From Nitrososphaeria archaeon (GTDB taxonomy: Archaea; Thermoproteota; Nitrososphaeria; Nitrososphaerales; JACAEJ01), in NCBI GenBank assembly GCA_029775925.1, contig JARVKB010000021.1, positions 1-41,520 of the forward strand: a DNA stretch of 41,520 bases. Direction: 5' to 3'. The notes under the pieces were generated by a model. That model saw nothing but the letters and a program-made list of their open reading frames with translations, had not been told where the DNA came from and made no database searches. Shown piece after piece: positions 1 through 10,479 of this stretch (positions within the stretch are counted from its first letter, which is position 1; each line of letters starts with the position of its first letter). A program made the translations under genes and the position numbers.

Positions 1-3000
1 GTAGATCTTGTTGATGTAGATGTTCCTCGACTCTCAGGAATCTCATTAAAGAGAATTGAAAGTCACAATTGCATGGTTCCCTGAGAAGGACTATATAACC
101 CGAATCTCATTAAAGAGAATTGAAAGCAACTGTAAAGCCTTGATTCTGCAGTGCGGTTATTTCCTCAGAATCTCATTAAAGAGAATTGAAAGCTACAACT
201 GTGAAATAAGTAACAGAACCATCCGGCTCTGGAATCTCATTAAAGAGAATTGAAAGTATAATGTTTACAAAGTCTCATTCTTTCACCTTCTCCAGAATCT
301 CATTAAAGAGAATTGAAAGGTCACGGTGCCACTAAGGGCGAATGTACCCCTAACTCTCAGAATCTCATTAAAGAGAATTGAAAGTTCGCCATTGATTATT
401 TAGTATTCCGTACTGCAACAGTGAATCTCATTAAAGAGAATTGAAAGTAAACATTCTTATTGTTGCTTCATCAAAAACTTTAAGAATCTCATTAAAGAGA
501 ATTGAAAGTTAACGGAAAGTGAGATTGTAGCTATCAACTCATTCTTGAATCTCATTAAAGAGAATTGAAAGCTGGTACATCAGACACCAGTTATAATACT
601 ACACTCTCACTGAATCTCATTAAAGAGAATTGAAAGTGAGGAAAAACCGTCTATTCCAGAAACCCCCACCGGAATCTCATTAAAGAGAATTGAAAGTTTT
701 ATTGTTTTCGTACACTCCGAAGAACTTAATCCTGATGAATCTCATTAAAGAGAATTGAAAGTTACTAAAAACGGAATGTTTACGAGATGAATGTGCATGA
801 ATCTCATTAAAGAGAATTGAAAGATATGGAGTAGCCCAATTTTCGAACTTCGGTAGGTAGTAGAATCTCATTAAAGAGAATTGAAAGTGAAACTACATCA
901 TAACCTTTATCTTTGAAGTACTTGAGGAATCTCATTAAAGAGAATTGAAAGGGTACTTTAGTAGGCTGGCCTTGAACCTCGACGGTTGTTGAATCTCATT
1001 AAAGAGAATTGAAAGTTTTCTATCATTTTTTGAATCTCTTTATCAGCAACATGAATCTCATTAAAGAGAATTGAAAGAAAAGAAATGTTAGCCATGATTC
1101 AAACAATAAGCCTGGAATCTCATTAAAGAGAATTGAAAGAGGACAGATTATGCACATTTGAGAAAAGAATTATCACCTGAATCTCATTAAAGAGAATTGA
1201 AAGCAAGAAGTGAAAGAGTGAATAGGCATTGCATATTGATCTTGAATCTCATTAAAGAGAATTGAAAGAGATTGCCTCATAAAATTTAAGTGGTTCTAAT
1301 TCAACTGAATCTCATTAAAGAGAATTGAAAGCTTTTATTCTCAAATGTCAGATAATATATGTCGTTGTCGTGAATCTCATTAAAGAGAATTGAAAGTATC
1401 TCTTTTTCAGTAAATCCTATTTGTTTTAATAGAATCTCATTAAAGAGAATTGAAAGTGGCAACCAGCGATAGCAAGACTAAATCCCTCTGAGAATCTCAT
1501 TAAAGAGAATTGAAAGTATAGCATCATGAAGATCTTTAGGCCTGAATTCAAAAGAATCTCATTAAAGAGAATTGAAAGACTTGTGGATTTATGTTAGTTG
1601 TAGATACTCCTATGAGAATCTCATTAAAGAGAATTGAAAGTATAGCATCATGAAGATCTTTAGGCCTGAATTCAAAAGAATCTCATTAAAGAGAATTGAA
1701 AGACTTGTGGATTTATGTTAGTTGTAGATACTCCTATGAGAATCTCATTAAAGAGAATTGAAAGCTGTCAGGTGTTGGGGCAACTGAAAGTGGCCCATAG
1801 TGAATCTCATTAAAGAGAATTGAAAGGTAGTGATTTCACTTGGTATTTGGGTCCATGATGCTGAGAATCTCATTAAAGAGAATTGAAAGCATATTGCACC
1901 AACATCATCTTTCATAAGTTTTGATGAATCTCATTAAAGAGAATTGAAAGAAAAATACGGTTTAAGTGCTGTAATCGAACCACCATATAGGAATCTCATT
2001 AAAGAGAATTGAAAGATGAAAATTATGTTCATACCATGATTGTTGAAACTATTTGCGAATCTCATTAAAGAGAATTGAAAGTAGTAGGGCTATATTAATA
2101 TAGCCTCCTACTCCCGTAGGAATCTCATTAAAGAGAATTGAAAGAAAAGGAATAACGAAGGCGCAAGCAGATAGTCTTTATGGAATCTCATTAAAGAGAA
2201 TTGAAAGATAAAGAAAACTGAATACTTTAATAAAATAGCTAAAGAGAATCTCATTAAAGAGAATTGAAAGTCCTTTATATTAAAAATATAATCCCATATT
2301 TCATTATTAGAATCTCATTAAAGAGAATTGAAAGAACATCACTTGTATCATTGCTATGAATAACGCCCTTTCGTGAATCTCATTAAAGAGAATTGAAAGT
2401 GAATGTCAGCCTTATGGGCATCTTATTGTAATATGAATCTCATTAAAGAGAATTGAAAGATTTGCTGAAGTATCTTTATAGCCAATTGTAGATCGTTGAA
2501 TCTCATTAAAGAGAATTGAAAGTCAAAAGCTGGGTAATCAAGATAGCAACAGTTCGGAGGAATCTCATTAAAGAGAATTGAAAGTGAAAGATCAAAATGA
2601 CATTTTCTACCGCACTTTGGACGAATCTCATTAAAGAGAATTGAAAGTGAGGGCAAGGGGGGCAGTTCCAATCTCCTGCCCAAGAATCTCATTAAAGAGA
2701 ATTGAAAGATAGGAGTGAGCGATTGCGGTGCAACATCAACGCTAAATTGAATCTCATTAAAGAGAATTGAAAGCAGCAATCTTCAAGTATCCACTTCCTT
2801 ATGTCATTATGAATCTCATTAAAGAGAATTGAAAGTTATAGAATTTGAACACTTTTTCTCCTATCCACTCCTTTGAATCTCATTAAAGAGAATTGAAAGT
2901 CATATATCGTGTATGATGTTCACCATCAACATGGAGATCTCGGAATCTCATTAAAGAGAATTGAAAGCTCTAAATTCAATCTCATATCGTTTCGAGACTT

Positions 3001-3474
3001 CTTGAATCTCATTAAAGAGAATTGAAAGTATTTTATATGTGCCCTCTTCTTTGGTTGGACTCCAGATGAATCTCATTAAAGAGAATTGAAAGCAAGAGCT
3101 TTATTATTCATTTCTTTTTGGGTCATCTTTGAATCTCATTAAAGAGAATTGAAAGCTAAGTAAGAATAGTGCTTACAAAGTCTCATTCTCTCACGAATCT
3201 CATTAAAGAGAATTGAAAGCTTTTGTATCTGCCCAGTAACCATCAGTCAAAACCACCATAATGAATCTCATTAAAGAGAATTGAAAGTCTGTTCCAGAAG
3301 TTGTTATTCCTACCCCAACAGGAGAATCTCATTAAAGAGAATTGAAAGATCGTTGTTAAAACTCCAGCATGGTGAGACCAATACGAATCTCATTAAAGAG
3401 AATTGAAAGATTATGTTCTTGTCTAATACTTCTTTTGTAGCTAATATCTGAATCTCATTAAAGAGAATTGAATG
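1..3474 (+). CRISPR. CRISPR array, at least 55 repeats, truncated at left edge
   Basis: A 25-nt repeat that begins GAATCTCATT and ends AGAATTGAAAG recurs 55 times, first at 38-62 and last at 3450-3474. Spacers are 35-41 nt. Bases 1-37 are part or all of a further spacer, so the array continues to the left of the window. The last repeat has one substitution near its 3' end (ATTGAATG instead of ATTGAAAG), which marks the leader-distal end. The repeat 3' end ATTGAAAG matches the 8-nt crRNA 5' tag known from Sulfolobales type I-A/III systems, so transcription is rightward with the leader outside the window. Inside the repeat, TCTC and GAGA can pair around ATTAAA. The 124-bp unit 1492-1615 is repeated exactly at 1616-1739. 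The array converges on the cmr operon. Confidence 0.98.
1492..1739 (+). repeat. tandem duplication of two CRISPR repeat-spacer units
   Basis: The 124-bp segment 1492-1615 (two repeats and two 37-nt spacers, starting tatagcatcatg and acttgtggattt) is followed directly by an apparently exact copy at 1616-1739. This is a recombination product inside the array, not two independent acquisitions. Confidence 0.93.
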
Positions 3475-3955
3475 GAGAGCTTTATTCTCATTAGTAATAC
3501 TAAGCAACAAGAAGTTAAAAAGCCCTAGCTGTTTGGTTCTGTTGCATAATGCCTTACCTTCTGACAAAATTGTCCTACCTCTTTGCCAGTATCTTATTAA
3601 AGAGGAGTAATATCGTGTAATTTTCGTGAAGAGAGGCTCTAATTCTAGGTGTAAGTTACGCTTAGTGTGCCATTCCAAAACCATTTCATACTTTTTCAGA
3701 CAACTTGTTGTTTTATTGCTTGAGAGCACGCTATTTTTCTCTTTTACACCTGCATCTACCTGCTTAAATTATTTGAGCAATTTAATAAGAAATTAAGTTG
3801 TTATTAACAATTGTATTTTTGTTTCTGTTAAGAAGATACATCAGGACTTTTATCATTTACAGCTTTATCATACTGTATCCTCTATGCTTAAAGTAGGGCA
3901 TAGTAATACCTACCATGTCCCTTTGATCTCGATAACACGCACAGATTAATTTTCA
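3475..3955. other. intergenic between CRISPR trailer and cmr3
   Basis: About 480 bp separate the last repeat from the cmr3 stop codon. An open frame on the minus strand (3729 down to about 3477) runs on into the last repeats. Its non-repeat part contains RYWQRGRTILSEGKAL and similar text, but I do not recognise it, and its C-terminal part is only translated repeat. No tRNA or second repeat array is visible. Both converging transcripts must end here. Confidence 0.6.
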
Positions 3956-3964
3956 TTAATCTGT
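3941..3964. terminator. perfect hairpin at the end of cmr3
   Basis: ACAGATTAAT and ATTAATCTGT form a perfect 10-bp inverted repeat with a 4-nt loop, spanning the cmr3 stop codon. It sits where the rightward CRISPR transcript and the leftward cmr transcript converge. No T-run follows on either strand, so a classical terminator role is uncertain. It could instead be an mRNA 3'-end structure. Confidence 0.35.
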
Positions 3965-5020
3965 AGTAGGTATGATAGGCACAGGTATGATAGTTCCATA
4001 ACCTAAAACACTAGCCTCGCCAAAGGTCTTTTGATAAATCTCTTGAAGATCAAAATCTCCTTCTAGGAAGATAATGCTACCTGGCTTTAATGAAGTGTAA
4101 ATAGGCTTCCTCTTTTTCTCACTTATCATAAATCCGGCACCAAGAACCGTAGATTCTCCAATAATACCTTTAAACTTGAGATTCAAATTCTCGGTCCACT
4201 CTTTTACGTATTCTTCCACTTCTTTACCTCCCTTAAAGAGGGCTGGAGTAGCCAAATATAAAGCTAATAAACCATAATGCTTCTCTTGGCCATCCCAAAG
4301 CTGCTTCTTAATTTCATCCAAAATCTTATAGCCTTGCTGAAATGAAAGAAGAGCTATCCTTCCTTCGCCTCCAAATTTGACTGGTAGCTCTCGAGCTGAA
4401 GATAAACGTTCGACAATTTTGCCTCTAATTTCCGCTATAATGTCAATAAAGATCTTTTCAATCTCCTTACTTTTATCTATCATATAGTCGAGGTATTCAG
4501 CACTATAAAGAAAACCTTCCTTTGTAATTTTCATAATAATTCCTTCTCTCATCTGCAACCTAACACCAACTCTTATATTCTTTCTCACTTTAACATTAGG
4601 CTCGAACTTTTCCTTTTCCAGGTAGTTATCAAGTTGATTCAATAAGTTAGGTTTATAGGCTATTTTCTTCCATTTTTGTTCACATTTTTGCCTTATCTTT
4701 TCCATATTTAAGAAACCTTCAGATAGGCTATCTTCAACCATCAGCTCACGATTTAGCTTAATTAATGGCCCTCTCACTATTATATCACTTTCCAGAATAC
4801 TGATGTATTGTTCAAACCATTCCCCAGAGATAGGTGCAGGCTTTCCTAATTCTGAAACACAATATGTTGCTAGGGTTCCTGCTACCGTTGAGGGTGAGGG
4901 CATTGCTAAAGTTATAGCTCTGCTATAGGTGCCTCTAACAAAAGGATCGAACTCGCCTGCACCACGAAACATCATGGGTTCAATTATTCTAAAGATTATT
5001 GACACAGCCTCAGCCATCAC
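3956..5020 (-). CDS. cmr3: Cmr3, type III-B Cas5-like RAMP subunit
   Basis: The 354-residue protein is the Cas5-type RAMP that grips the 5' tag of the crRNA at the foot of the Cmr complex. The N-terminal text FRGAGEFDPFVRG (18-30) followed by PSPSTVAGTL (41-50) is the Cmr3 signature, and a C-terminal glycine-containing stretch (LGYGTIIPVP) matches the family end. The start overlaps the cmr2 stop (ATGA), so translation is coupled. A second ATG follows at once and either could be used. It is the last gene of the leftward cmr operon. Length is typical for the family. Confidence 0.92.
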   Translation of the reverse strand: MMAEAVSIIFRIIEPMMFRGAGEFDPFVRGTYSRAITLAMPSPSTVAGTLATYCVSELGKPAPISGEWFEQYISILESDIIVRGPLIKLNRELMVEDSLSEGFLNMEKIRQKCEQKWKKIAYKPNLLNQLDNYLEKEKFEPNVKVRKNIRVGVRLQMREGIIMKITKEGFLYSAEYLDYMIDKSKEIEKIFIDIIAEIRGKIVERLSSARELPVKFGGEGRIALLSFQQGYKILDEIKKQLWDGQEKHYGLLALYLATPALFKGGKEVEEYVKEWTENLNLKFKGIIGESTVLGAGFMISEKKRKPIYTSLKPGSIIFLEGDFDLQEIYQKTFGEASVLGYGTIIPVPIIPTTD

Positions 5021-8000
5021 TCTACACCTCTTAGACCAGACCTATAAAGCATCAGAGCTAGAAAGAACTGTTCCAAGAAAGGTAGTTCGTTATGGTCTAT
5101 CTTACATATTACATCGTAGTCTTGCATGAGCTTTTTAGTCCACGTCTCAACCATTTCCTTACTTTTCTGACTATTCTGAATCCTACAATTTCTTTCAAAG
5201 ATCCTCTTGAGTAGCTTTTCTAATAAAACTCCATTATTTCTATTAACAAGTGGTTTGATCGTATCAAGATTGTTATAGAGATCATATATTAATGATAAGG
5301 AAAAATTGTTTTTCTCTATCTCCAAGATAAGTTCATCAATATGCTTAAGACTTTTAGCTAGATTTTGATCTGGAGTCTTAATGTCTGAAAGGGGGAGTAG
5401 AGAGTAACACTCACCACCTTTCGGACTGTATAAAAGAACGATAGCATCTTTCTTCCTCGTCTCGCTATCTATCATCCACTTCGACTCTTTAGCTATCTCA
5501 TCCAATAACTCGGCCGATCTACTGATCGCTGTATATAGTGGGAACATATAATGGGTAAGGTATATGGAAAAGCTTCTACTAGCGGTAACCAAAGATGGTA
5601 TTAAGTATTTACTTATCTGATAAAAGCCCTTATATCGTTCTGATGGAAAGCTGAACTTCTCTCTTAGTTCTTGAACTGCATGTAATGAATCCTTGACAGG
5701 CGTTATAGCGAGAAGATCATCCCCTCCCACATAAATAGTTAAACCATCATGTTCATCGATTATCTTACTATCTCTTATTGCACTAGCCATCAAGGCCTTA
5801 CTAAGGGTTGAATGATACGATGGTGAAATTATAATCTCGTTTTTATCTTGAAGCTTAATAATGATATTTGATATTTCCTTTATTTTTTCGTCGATTTCCT
5901 TTACGTTATTTTCTTCACATATCTTTTTTGCTTTCTCGATATCGTTATTTACTATGGCTTTTACCACTTCTTTAGCAGATCCTTCCAACAAATTGCAAAG
6001 GTAATCTTTTATAGTAATTCTGAACCCATCTTCAACCTTGCCATGTATGATCTTACCTAAATTATCTCCATCACACCTTATAATAGCATAATAAGTGTTT
6101 AAATCCTCAATTCTCCTGTGTTTATGAATCTTTTTTCTAATTTCTAACCAATCTCTTCTTGGATTATAATATTTCTCTTGTCCATTCTCCTTGAATATAT
6201 GGGTTTTTAAAAAGCATTCTTCAGCATCTAAATATAATAACATCTCAAGATCTTCTTTTAATTCATCAGATTTCAAATTTCTAATGCTTTCTGCTAATTT
6301 ACGTTCGATATGTGTTATAGGCTCTCTACCAACTAGAGGTATTCTTTTTACTTTTATTTTCTCCCAGATTTCCTTAATCCATCCATTTAGCTCATTAGTA
6401 AGATCTTGAATATTGTCAATTTTCATAGCATTATTAATAAATGATTTTTTGAATGGCATGAGTGCTATATCGGAAACAGACGGAAATCTAAATTTAGGCA
6501 ACTTTTCTGAAATTTTTCCTAACAACCCATCCATGACTGATTTAAGCACTTTGCTAGTACTTATGAATCTTTTAATTAGACAATAAGGGCAAAGACGTTC
6601 GCCCATGCCAAAAATAGGTTCGATTTCCCTCTTTAAGTAACTCTTGTAATCGTTCTCATCTGAAGGAATAATGATAATTGCTGGTAAATAACCACATACG
6701 CTACAGTACTCAAAGCCCCTATCTGATTTCTTCGGCCAGGTTACAATAGGCTGTGAAGTCATCTCAAAAAGCTTCAAATCCTCTTCTGGCCTAAATTTAT
6801 AGAGCTTCCTCCTATGTTCTTCATAGCTTAAAAGTTTGAACATATAGTGGTATATACTGTATCGCCCTTCTTTAAAGTCCAGCTCACGAAGCTTATTGGT
6901 GTGAAGTGCTATGACCCTAATTGGTAATGGAGGAGTTGTATCAAACCCAAATTTTTTACATTCGTTTAAAAGCCTTTCCGCTTCTATAGCTAAATTACCA
7001 AATTCGCTTTGTAAATTCTTACAATTTTCAATAACTTTATCGTAAACGTTTTTCCATACTTCCTGATACTTTTTCTTCACAAACTCCTCTAGACTTTCTA
7101 GTCCCTTTTCAACTTCAATCTCCTTGAACTCATTAAACTCCCTTAGTTGCTCTAGCTCTGGTAGCATAAATGTGGCTGTTACTGGAACTACGGCATACCT
7201 TGGTATTGCATCAATATCTGGGTTGTAGTCTGCAAATTCATTTGATATTCTTTTAATCTTTTCTATTACATCCTCATTAATACCGTTTCCAGTTAGCAAT
7301 GAAATCAAGCTGTGATAATAAAACGAATTTCCTCTACATGTAGGTAAAACCATTACATCAGGGCCAAGTGCTCTTACAAAAATCCAAAAGATGCTCCAAG
7401 CAAGTGCAGAAGCAAGATAACTCGATAACCAAAGGTCTCTGAGCTTTCTTGAGCTTGATATGAACTTTTGTACCCCTCCTAAATCTATATATAATAGTAT
7501 TCCCTTAGGTTCTTCGTTTTCTAGGAGCCAGTTCATCATCGATGCAGTTGCATAATTATGATCGAAAATACTATGAGAAGGTGCTCTGGTATCTGCGGGA
7601 CTGACTGGAAGCCCTAGTTGTATCCATGTAGTCTCATAGCTAGCGTATAGTACGTGATAGGCAAGTTGGGGATCGAGTATATGCTCAATAACCTTCTTTA
7701 AAGCCTCGATAAATTCTTTTGTAGGGGTTTGTTCTTGCTCAATCTTCTGGGAAAATTTAGGGTTAAATATGTTCTTGAGTTTAATCTCATTCTCTCGAAA
7801 TTTACCATATTCTTTACCTATAAGCTTGCTCAGTAACCATCTATCAACACTTGAAGCTAGCATATCAGCTGGCTTTGTGATCTCCTCCATTCTTTCTATA
7901 GCTTCTTTAAGACATGTATTCTCTAAAACATTAGTGGCGATGTATCTTGCTTCCTCTTTATGATCCCTATCATCTCTGATGAGCCAAGCTTTATTTGGAG

Positions 8001-8049
8001 GATCGTGGAGCAGGCAAGCTGTCTTTAAAATGAAGATATTCTTGATCAA
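5017..8049 (-). CDS. cmr2: Cmr2/Cas10, large subunit and cyclic oligoadenylate synthase
   Basis: This is the 1010-residue Cas10 of a type III-B effector. The N-terminus carries LLHDPPNK with H15-D16, the HD-domain signature of Cmr2. A zinc finger is formed by C449/C452 and C487/C490. Two palm domains follow: the first has DGDN (660-663), the second GGDD (775-778), the catalytic motif for making cyclic oligoadenylates from ATP when target RNA is bound. Because GGDD is intact, second-messenger signalling is expected, and the CARF gene at the head of the operon fits that. Whether the HD domain cuts DNA cannot be judged from sequence alone. It starts 4 nt after cmr6 and overlaps cmr3. Confidence 0.96.
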   Translation of the reverse strand: MIKNIFILKTACLLHDPPNKAWLIRDDRDHKEEARYIATNVLENTCLKEAIERMEEITKPADMLASSVDRWLLSKLIGKEYGKFRENEIKLKNIFNPKFSQKIEQEQTPTKEFIEALKKVIEHILDPQLAYHVLYASYETTWIQLGLPVSPADTRAPSHSIFDHNYATASMMNWLLENEEPKGILLYIDLGGVQKFISSSRKLRDLWLSSYLASALAWSIFWIFVRALGPDVMVLPTCRGNSFYYHSLISLLTGNGINEDVIEKIKRISNEFADYNPDIDAIPRYAVVPVTATFMLPELEQLREFNEFKEIEVEKGLESLEEFVKKKYQEVWKNVYDKVIENCKNLQSEFGNLAIEAERLLNECKKFGFDTTPPLPIRVIALHTNKLRELDFKEGRYSIYHYMFKLLSYEEHRRKLYKFRPEEDLKLFEMTSQPIVTWPKKSDRGFEYCSVCGYLPAIIIIPSDENDYKSYLKREIEPIFGMGERLCPYCLIKRFISTSKVLKSVMDGLLGKISEKLPKFRFPSVSDIALMPFKKSFINNAMKIDNIQDLTNELNGWIKEIWEKIKVKRIPLVGREPITHIERKLAESIRNLKSDELKEDLEMLLYLDAEECFLKTHIFKENGQEKYYNPRRDWLEIRKKIHKHRRIEDLNTYYAIIRCDGDNLGKIIHGKVEDGFRITIKDYLCNLLEGSAKEVVKAIVNNDIEKAKKICEENNVKEIDEKIKEISNIIIKLQDKNEIIISPSYHSTLSKALMASAIRDSKIIDEHDGLTIYVGGDDLLAITPVKDSLHAVQELREKFSFPSERYKGFYQISKYLIPSLVTASRSFSIYLTHYMFPLYTAISRSAELLDEIAKESKWMIDSETRKKDAIVLLYSPKGGECYSLLPLSDIKTPDQNLAKSLKHIDELILEIEKNNFSLSLIYDLYNNLDTIKPLVNRNNGVLLEKLLKRIFERNCRIQNSQKSKEMVETWTKKLMQDYDVICKIDHNELPFLEQFFLALMLYRSGLRGVE

Positions 8050-8053
8050 GAAA

Positions 8054-8941
8054 TCACCTTACAGGTTCATAGCTTACTATCTCGAATCTTGAGTAACCTA
8101 CTGCTGTCTTAGCACCAACGCCTCTGTAGAAGGAGTAGAGCAAACCACGATCTAATATGCCTAGCTTGTTGATGTCTTGAACTGGAGTTTCAGCCAGATC
8201 GGATTCTTGTGAATCTTTTATAATGAGTCGCCTCTTCCTCTCACCACCCCCTCTTTCCTTTTTATAGAAAAGATAGAACTGAAATTTAGTTCCTGGTGCT
8301 ATGGTAAGATAAATTATTGGTGTAGGTGATACATCCAGCTCTGTAGCTGTATCGCTTTTATAGTGGGGAGACATTACATCAGGGTAGAGTAGATAGCCCT
8401 TCTCACCCTTCTCAATGGGATATGCATCAGTAAAACCGATAAGACCAGCGCTTTTATCATCACCGAAGAGCCTCCCACACTCCCTATTGGCTTCTTTCTT
8501 AGAAGCCTTCTGCTTAAGTAGTAAATCAAATACTCCAGAACGAACAGCACCTTTTATCGTTGAGCCTGGTATGTAAGGAACGTTCAATATCGGGTCAAAG
8601 TATAAGCCCACCTCGAATGGTATCTCGCCAAAGGTCTCTGCCGTTCCTATAAGACCCCTAGATATAGCTTTAATTTTCACGCTTCTTAACTCGTAAGCAC
8701 AGCTTAGAAAAGCTTGCCGAGTATTCTCAAGAATTTGGCTAATTTCTTTAGTGGGTAACCCCGCCTTTTTGATTATATATTCTAATATTTTATATTCTAA
8801 TATTTTTCGCTCTTCTTCTTTTACCTTCTCTCGCTCCTCTTTAGCTTTCCTTATCATCACACCATAACCAGCTAACGCTATATAGCTCCATAAATTAGGC
8901 TTAGTTAATGAATCAAAATCAATATCAATCATATTTGACAT
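8054..8941 (-). CDS. cmr6: Cmr6, RAMP subunit
   Basis: This Cas7-like RAMP of 295 residues belongs to the backbone head of the Cmr complex. The motif YIPGSTIKGAVRSGVFDLL (123-141) is the RAMP glycine loop, and FGDDKSAGLIGFTDAYP is typical of Cmr6. Residues 48-56 contain a small repeat (ILEYKILEY) produced by a short tandem duplication in the DNA near 8775-8806. The start overlaps the end of cmr1 by 13 nt. A second in-frame ATG at codon 4 is possible. Confidence 0.92.
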   Translation of the reverse strand: MSNMIDIDFDSLTKPNLWSYIALAGYGVMIRKAKEEREKVKEEERKILEYKILEYIIKKAGLPTKEISQILENTRQAFLSCAYELRSVKIKAISRGLIGTAETFGEIPFEVGLYFDPILNVPYIPGSTIKGAVRSGVFDLLLKQKASKKEANRECGRLFGDDKSAGLIGFTDAYPIEKGEKGYLLYPDVMSPHYKSDTATELDVSPTPIIYLTIAPGTKFQFYLFYKKERGGGERKRRLIIKDSQESDLAETPVQDINKLGILDRGLLYSFYRGVGAKTAVGYSRFEIVSYEPVR

Positions 8942-10479
8942 AATTTTTTAACCTTTTCGAATGCGTAATCATAAACATTTTGAAGAAAATTGCCCTTTTG
9001 AGGAGAATTGCCAATAGGAATATCTCTGACCAACTTTTCACGATCCGGTTGATTTTTACGCCTAATGTGCAATAGATCTTTTGGCCAGTCATCAGATAGT
9101 AGCCCAAAGACAATGATGAAGTTCTTACTTTGAGTCTTAAAGCATCTAGCGCCGATGGATGATATTCTTCTTAGAGTTTCATACTCATAATTTATTTTTC
9201 TAGCGTATCCTGTTTCTTCTTGGAATCTGGGTAATCCTAATATCCAAGTATGTAGATTCCTCCCTTTCATTTTAAAACTTTGTTTCCAAGTCTGTTTAAC
9301 AAAAGCATTTCCTATCTTAACGGGATCTAAGGACGAGCATTCAATCACTTCTATCTTGATGTTGCTTAATGATGGGACAATAGGGATATCATTAAATTCT
9401 TGTATCCCGCTTATATTAAGTAGCCTTTTAGCAAAGTTGATTGTAATATTACATAGATCTTCGAGCGTCTCCTTTAGCTCATCCTTAGTGAACTCCTTGC
9501 CTTGCAAATCTTGAAAAATCTTTCGAATTTCTTGATTAATTTTAAGCTCATCCTTAAATCTAAATGAGAGTAATCTTAACGAACCAAAAGCTCTCTTTGT
9601 CATCGAACCGACACCCCCTAAAATTAAGGAGAGCAAAAGGGATGAGAGAGCAAAGTTGACTTTTTCTGAGTCTTTGTTCCCATAAAGTAAAATCTTGAAC
9701 TTTAACCCCTTGCTCACTAATGCTGCCATTTCTTCCTTCACCCTTTCCATGTATCTTGTTATTTTTTCGGAATCGATATTAGTCCGGTTGAGACTATCTT
9801 CTTCCTCCTTTCCTCGTTTCATTAGTAATAATCTTACCCTAGGTATTTGCAGATAGTCATTCGATTTAGGGAATCGTAAAGTAATAACAATCCTGTAGTC
9901 TTTTTTCCCTAGCTTACTACTAAGAAAGTAATCCTTTAAGGGACCTTGCTTAATTAATTTGTCTATACGATCCTTATGTTGGTTTAATGGTATTCTATCA
10001 TGTTCTATAATTACAGCACTAGTAGAAGGATTTAATGTTACTGAGACTTTAGTATTATTTGGTAAACCCAATTGTGCCTCTTGATTCATCAAGAAATCTT
10101 TAGCTTTCTCGTAAAAATTGTCTATCTCATTATTGATTTGGGTTAGGTTAGCTTCTAAATTTGTAGGAAAGTCAAAGATTTCTAACCTAAATAATGAAAC
10201 TCCTTTGTCTGGACTGACTAAGATCTTATTTAATTCTTCGTTCGCTTTTTTATAATTAACTTTTCCATTATAGGCACCAACGATAGCAGTTCTTGCCCAC
10301 CATCGCCAAACACCTTTCAAGGACTTAGCTGTTAGTGCATTAAGAAGGTTTAGCTTTAAGCTATAAGGTGTAGCTTTGTAACCACCTATTCTTGTAAAGG
10401 TGATAGTTTCTACATCGATTTCAGCTATAAATTCATGATCTTTTGCTATCTTTTCTTGGATCAATAGCCAAGAACTCAT
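8929..10479 (-). CDS. cmr1: Cmr1, RAMP subunit
   Basis: The protein has 516 residues. The segment IGGYKATPYS (31-40) followed by SLKGVWRWWAR (53-63) is the diagnostic Cmr1 signature. Cmr1 is a double-RAMP protein at the head of the type III-B complex that engages the 3' end of the guide and target RNA. A second glycine-rich stretch, LILGGVGSMTKRAFGSLRLL, in the middle of the protein fits the second RAMP half. The start overlaps the cmr5 stop by 4 nt and the end overlaps cmr6 by 13 nt, consistent with one transcript. Confidence 0.93.
   Translation of the reverse strand: MSSWLLIQEKIAKDHEFIAEIDVETITFTRIGGYKATPYSLKLNLLNALTAKSLKGVWRWWARTAIVGAYNGKVNYKKANEELNKILVSPDKGVSLFRLEIFDFPTNLEANLTQINNEIDNFYEKAKDFLMNQEAQLGLPNNTKVSVTLNPSTSAVIIEHDRIPLNQHKDRIDKLIKQGPLKDYFLSSKLGKKDYRIVITLRFPKSNDYLQIPRVRLLLMKRGKEEEDSLNRTNIDSEKITRYMERVKEEMAALVSKGLKFKILLYGNKDSEKVNFALSSLLLSLILGGVGSMTKRAFGSLRLLSFRFKDELKINQEIRKIFQDLQGKEFTKDELKETLEDLCNITINFAKRLLNISGIQEFNDIPIVPSLSNIKIEVIECSSLDPVKIGNAFVKQTWKQSFKMKGRNLHTWILGLPRFQEETGYARKINYEYETLRRISSIGARCFKTQSKNFIIVFGLLSDDWPKDLLHIRRKNQPDREKLVRDIPIGNSPQKGNFLQNVYDYAFEKVKKLCQI

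Noticed and set aside
2423-2779. Open frame containing repeated SILFNEI and FQFSLMRF
   Set aside because: It is the translation of CRISPR repeats read on the opposite strand, not a protein gene. The frames at 56-253 and 680-871 have the same cause.
3310-3729. 139-codon frame at the array end
   Set aside because: Its C-terminal third is translated CRISPR repeat, and the remainder matches no family I know. It could be a fragment but is not supportable as a gene.
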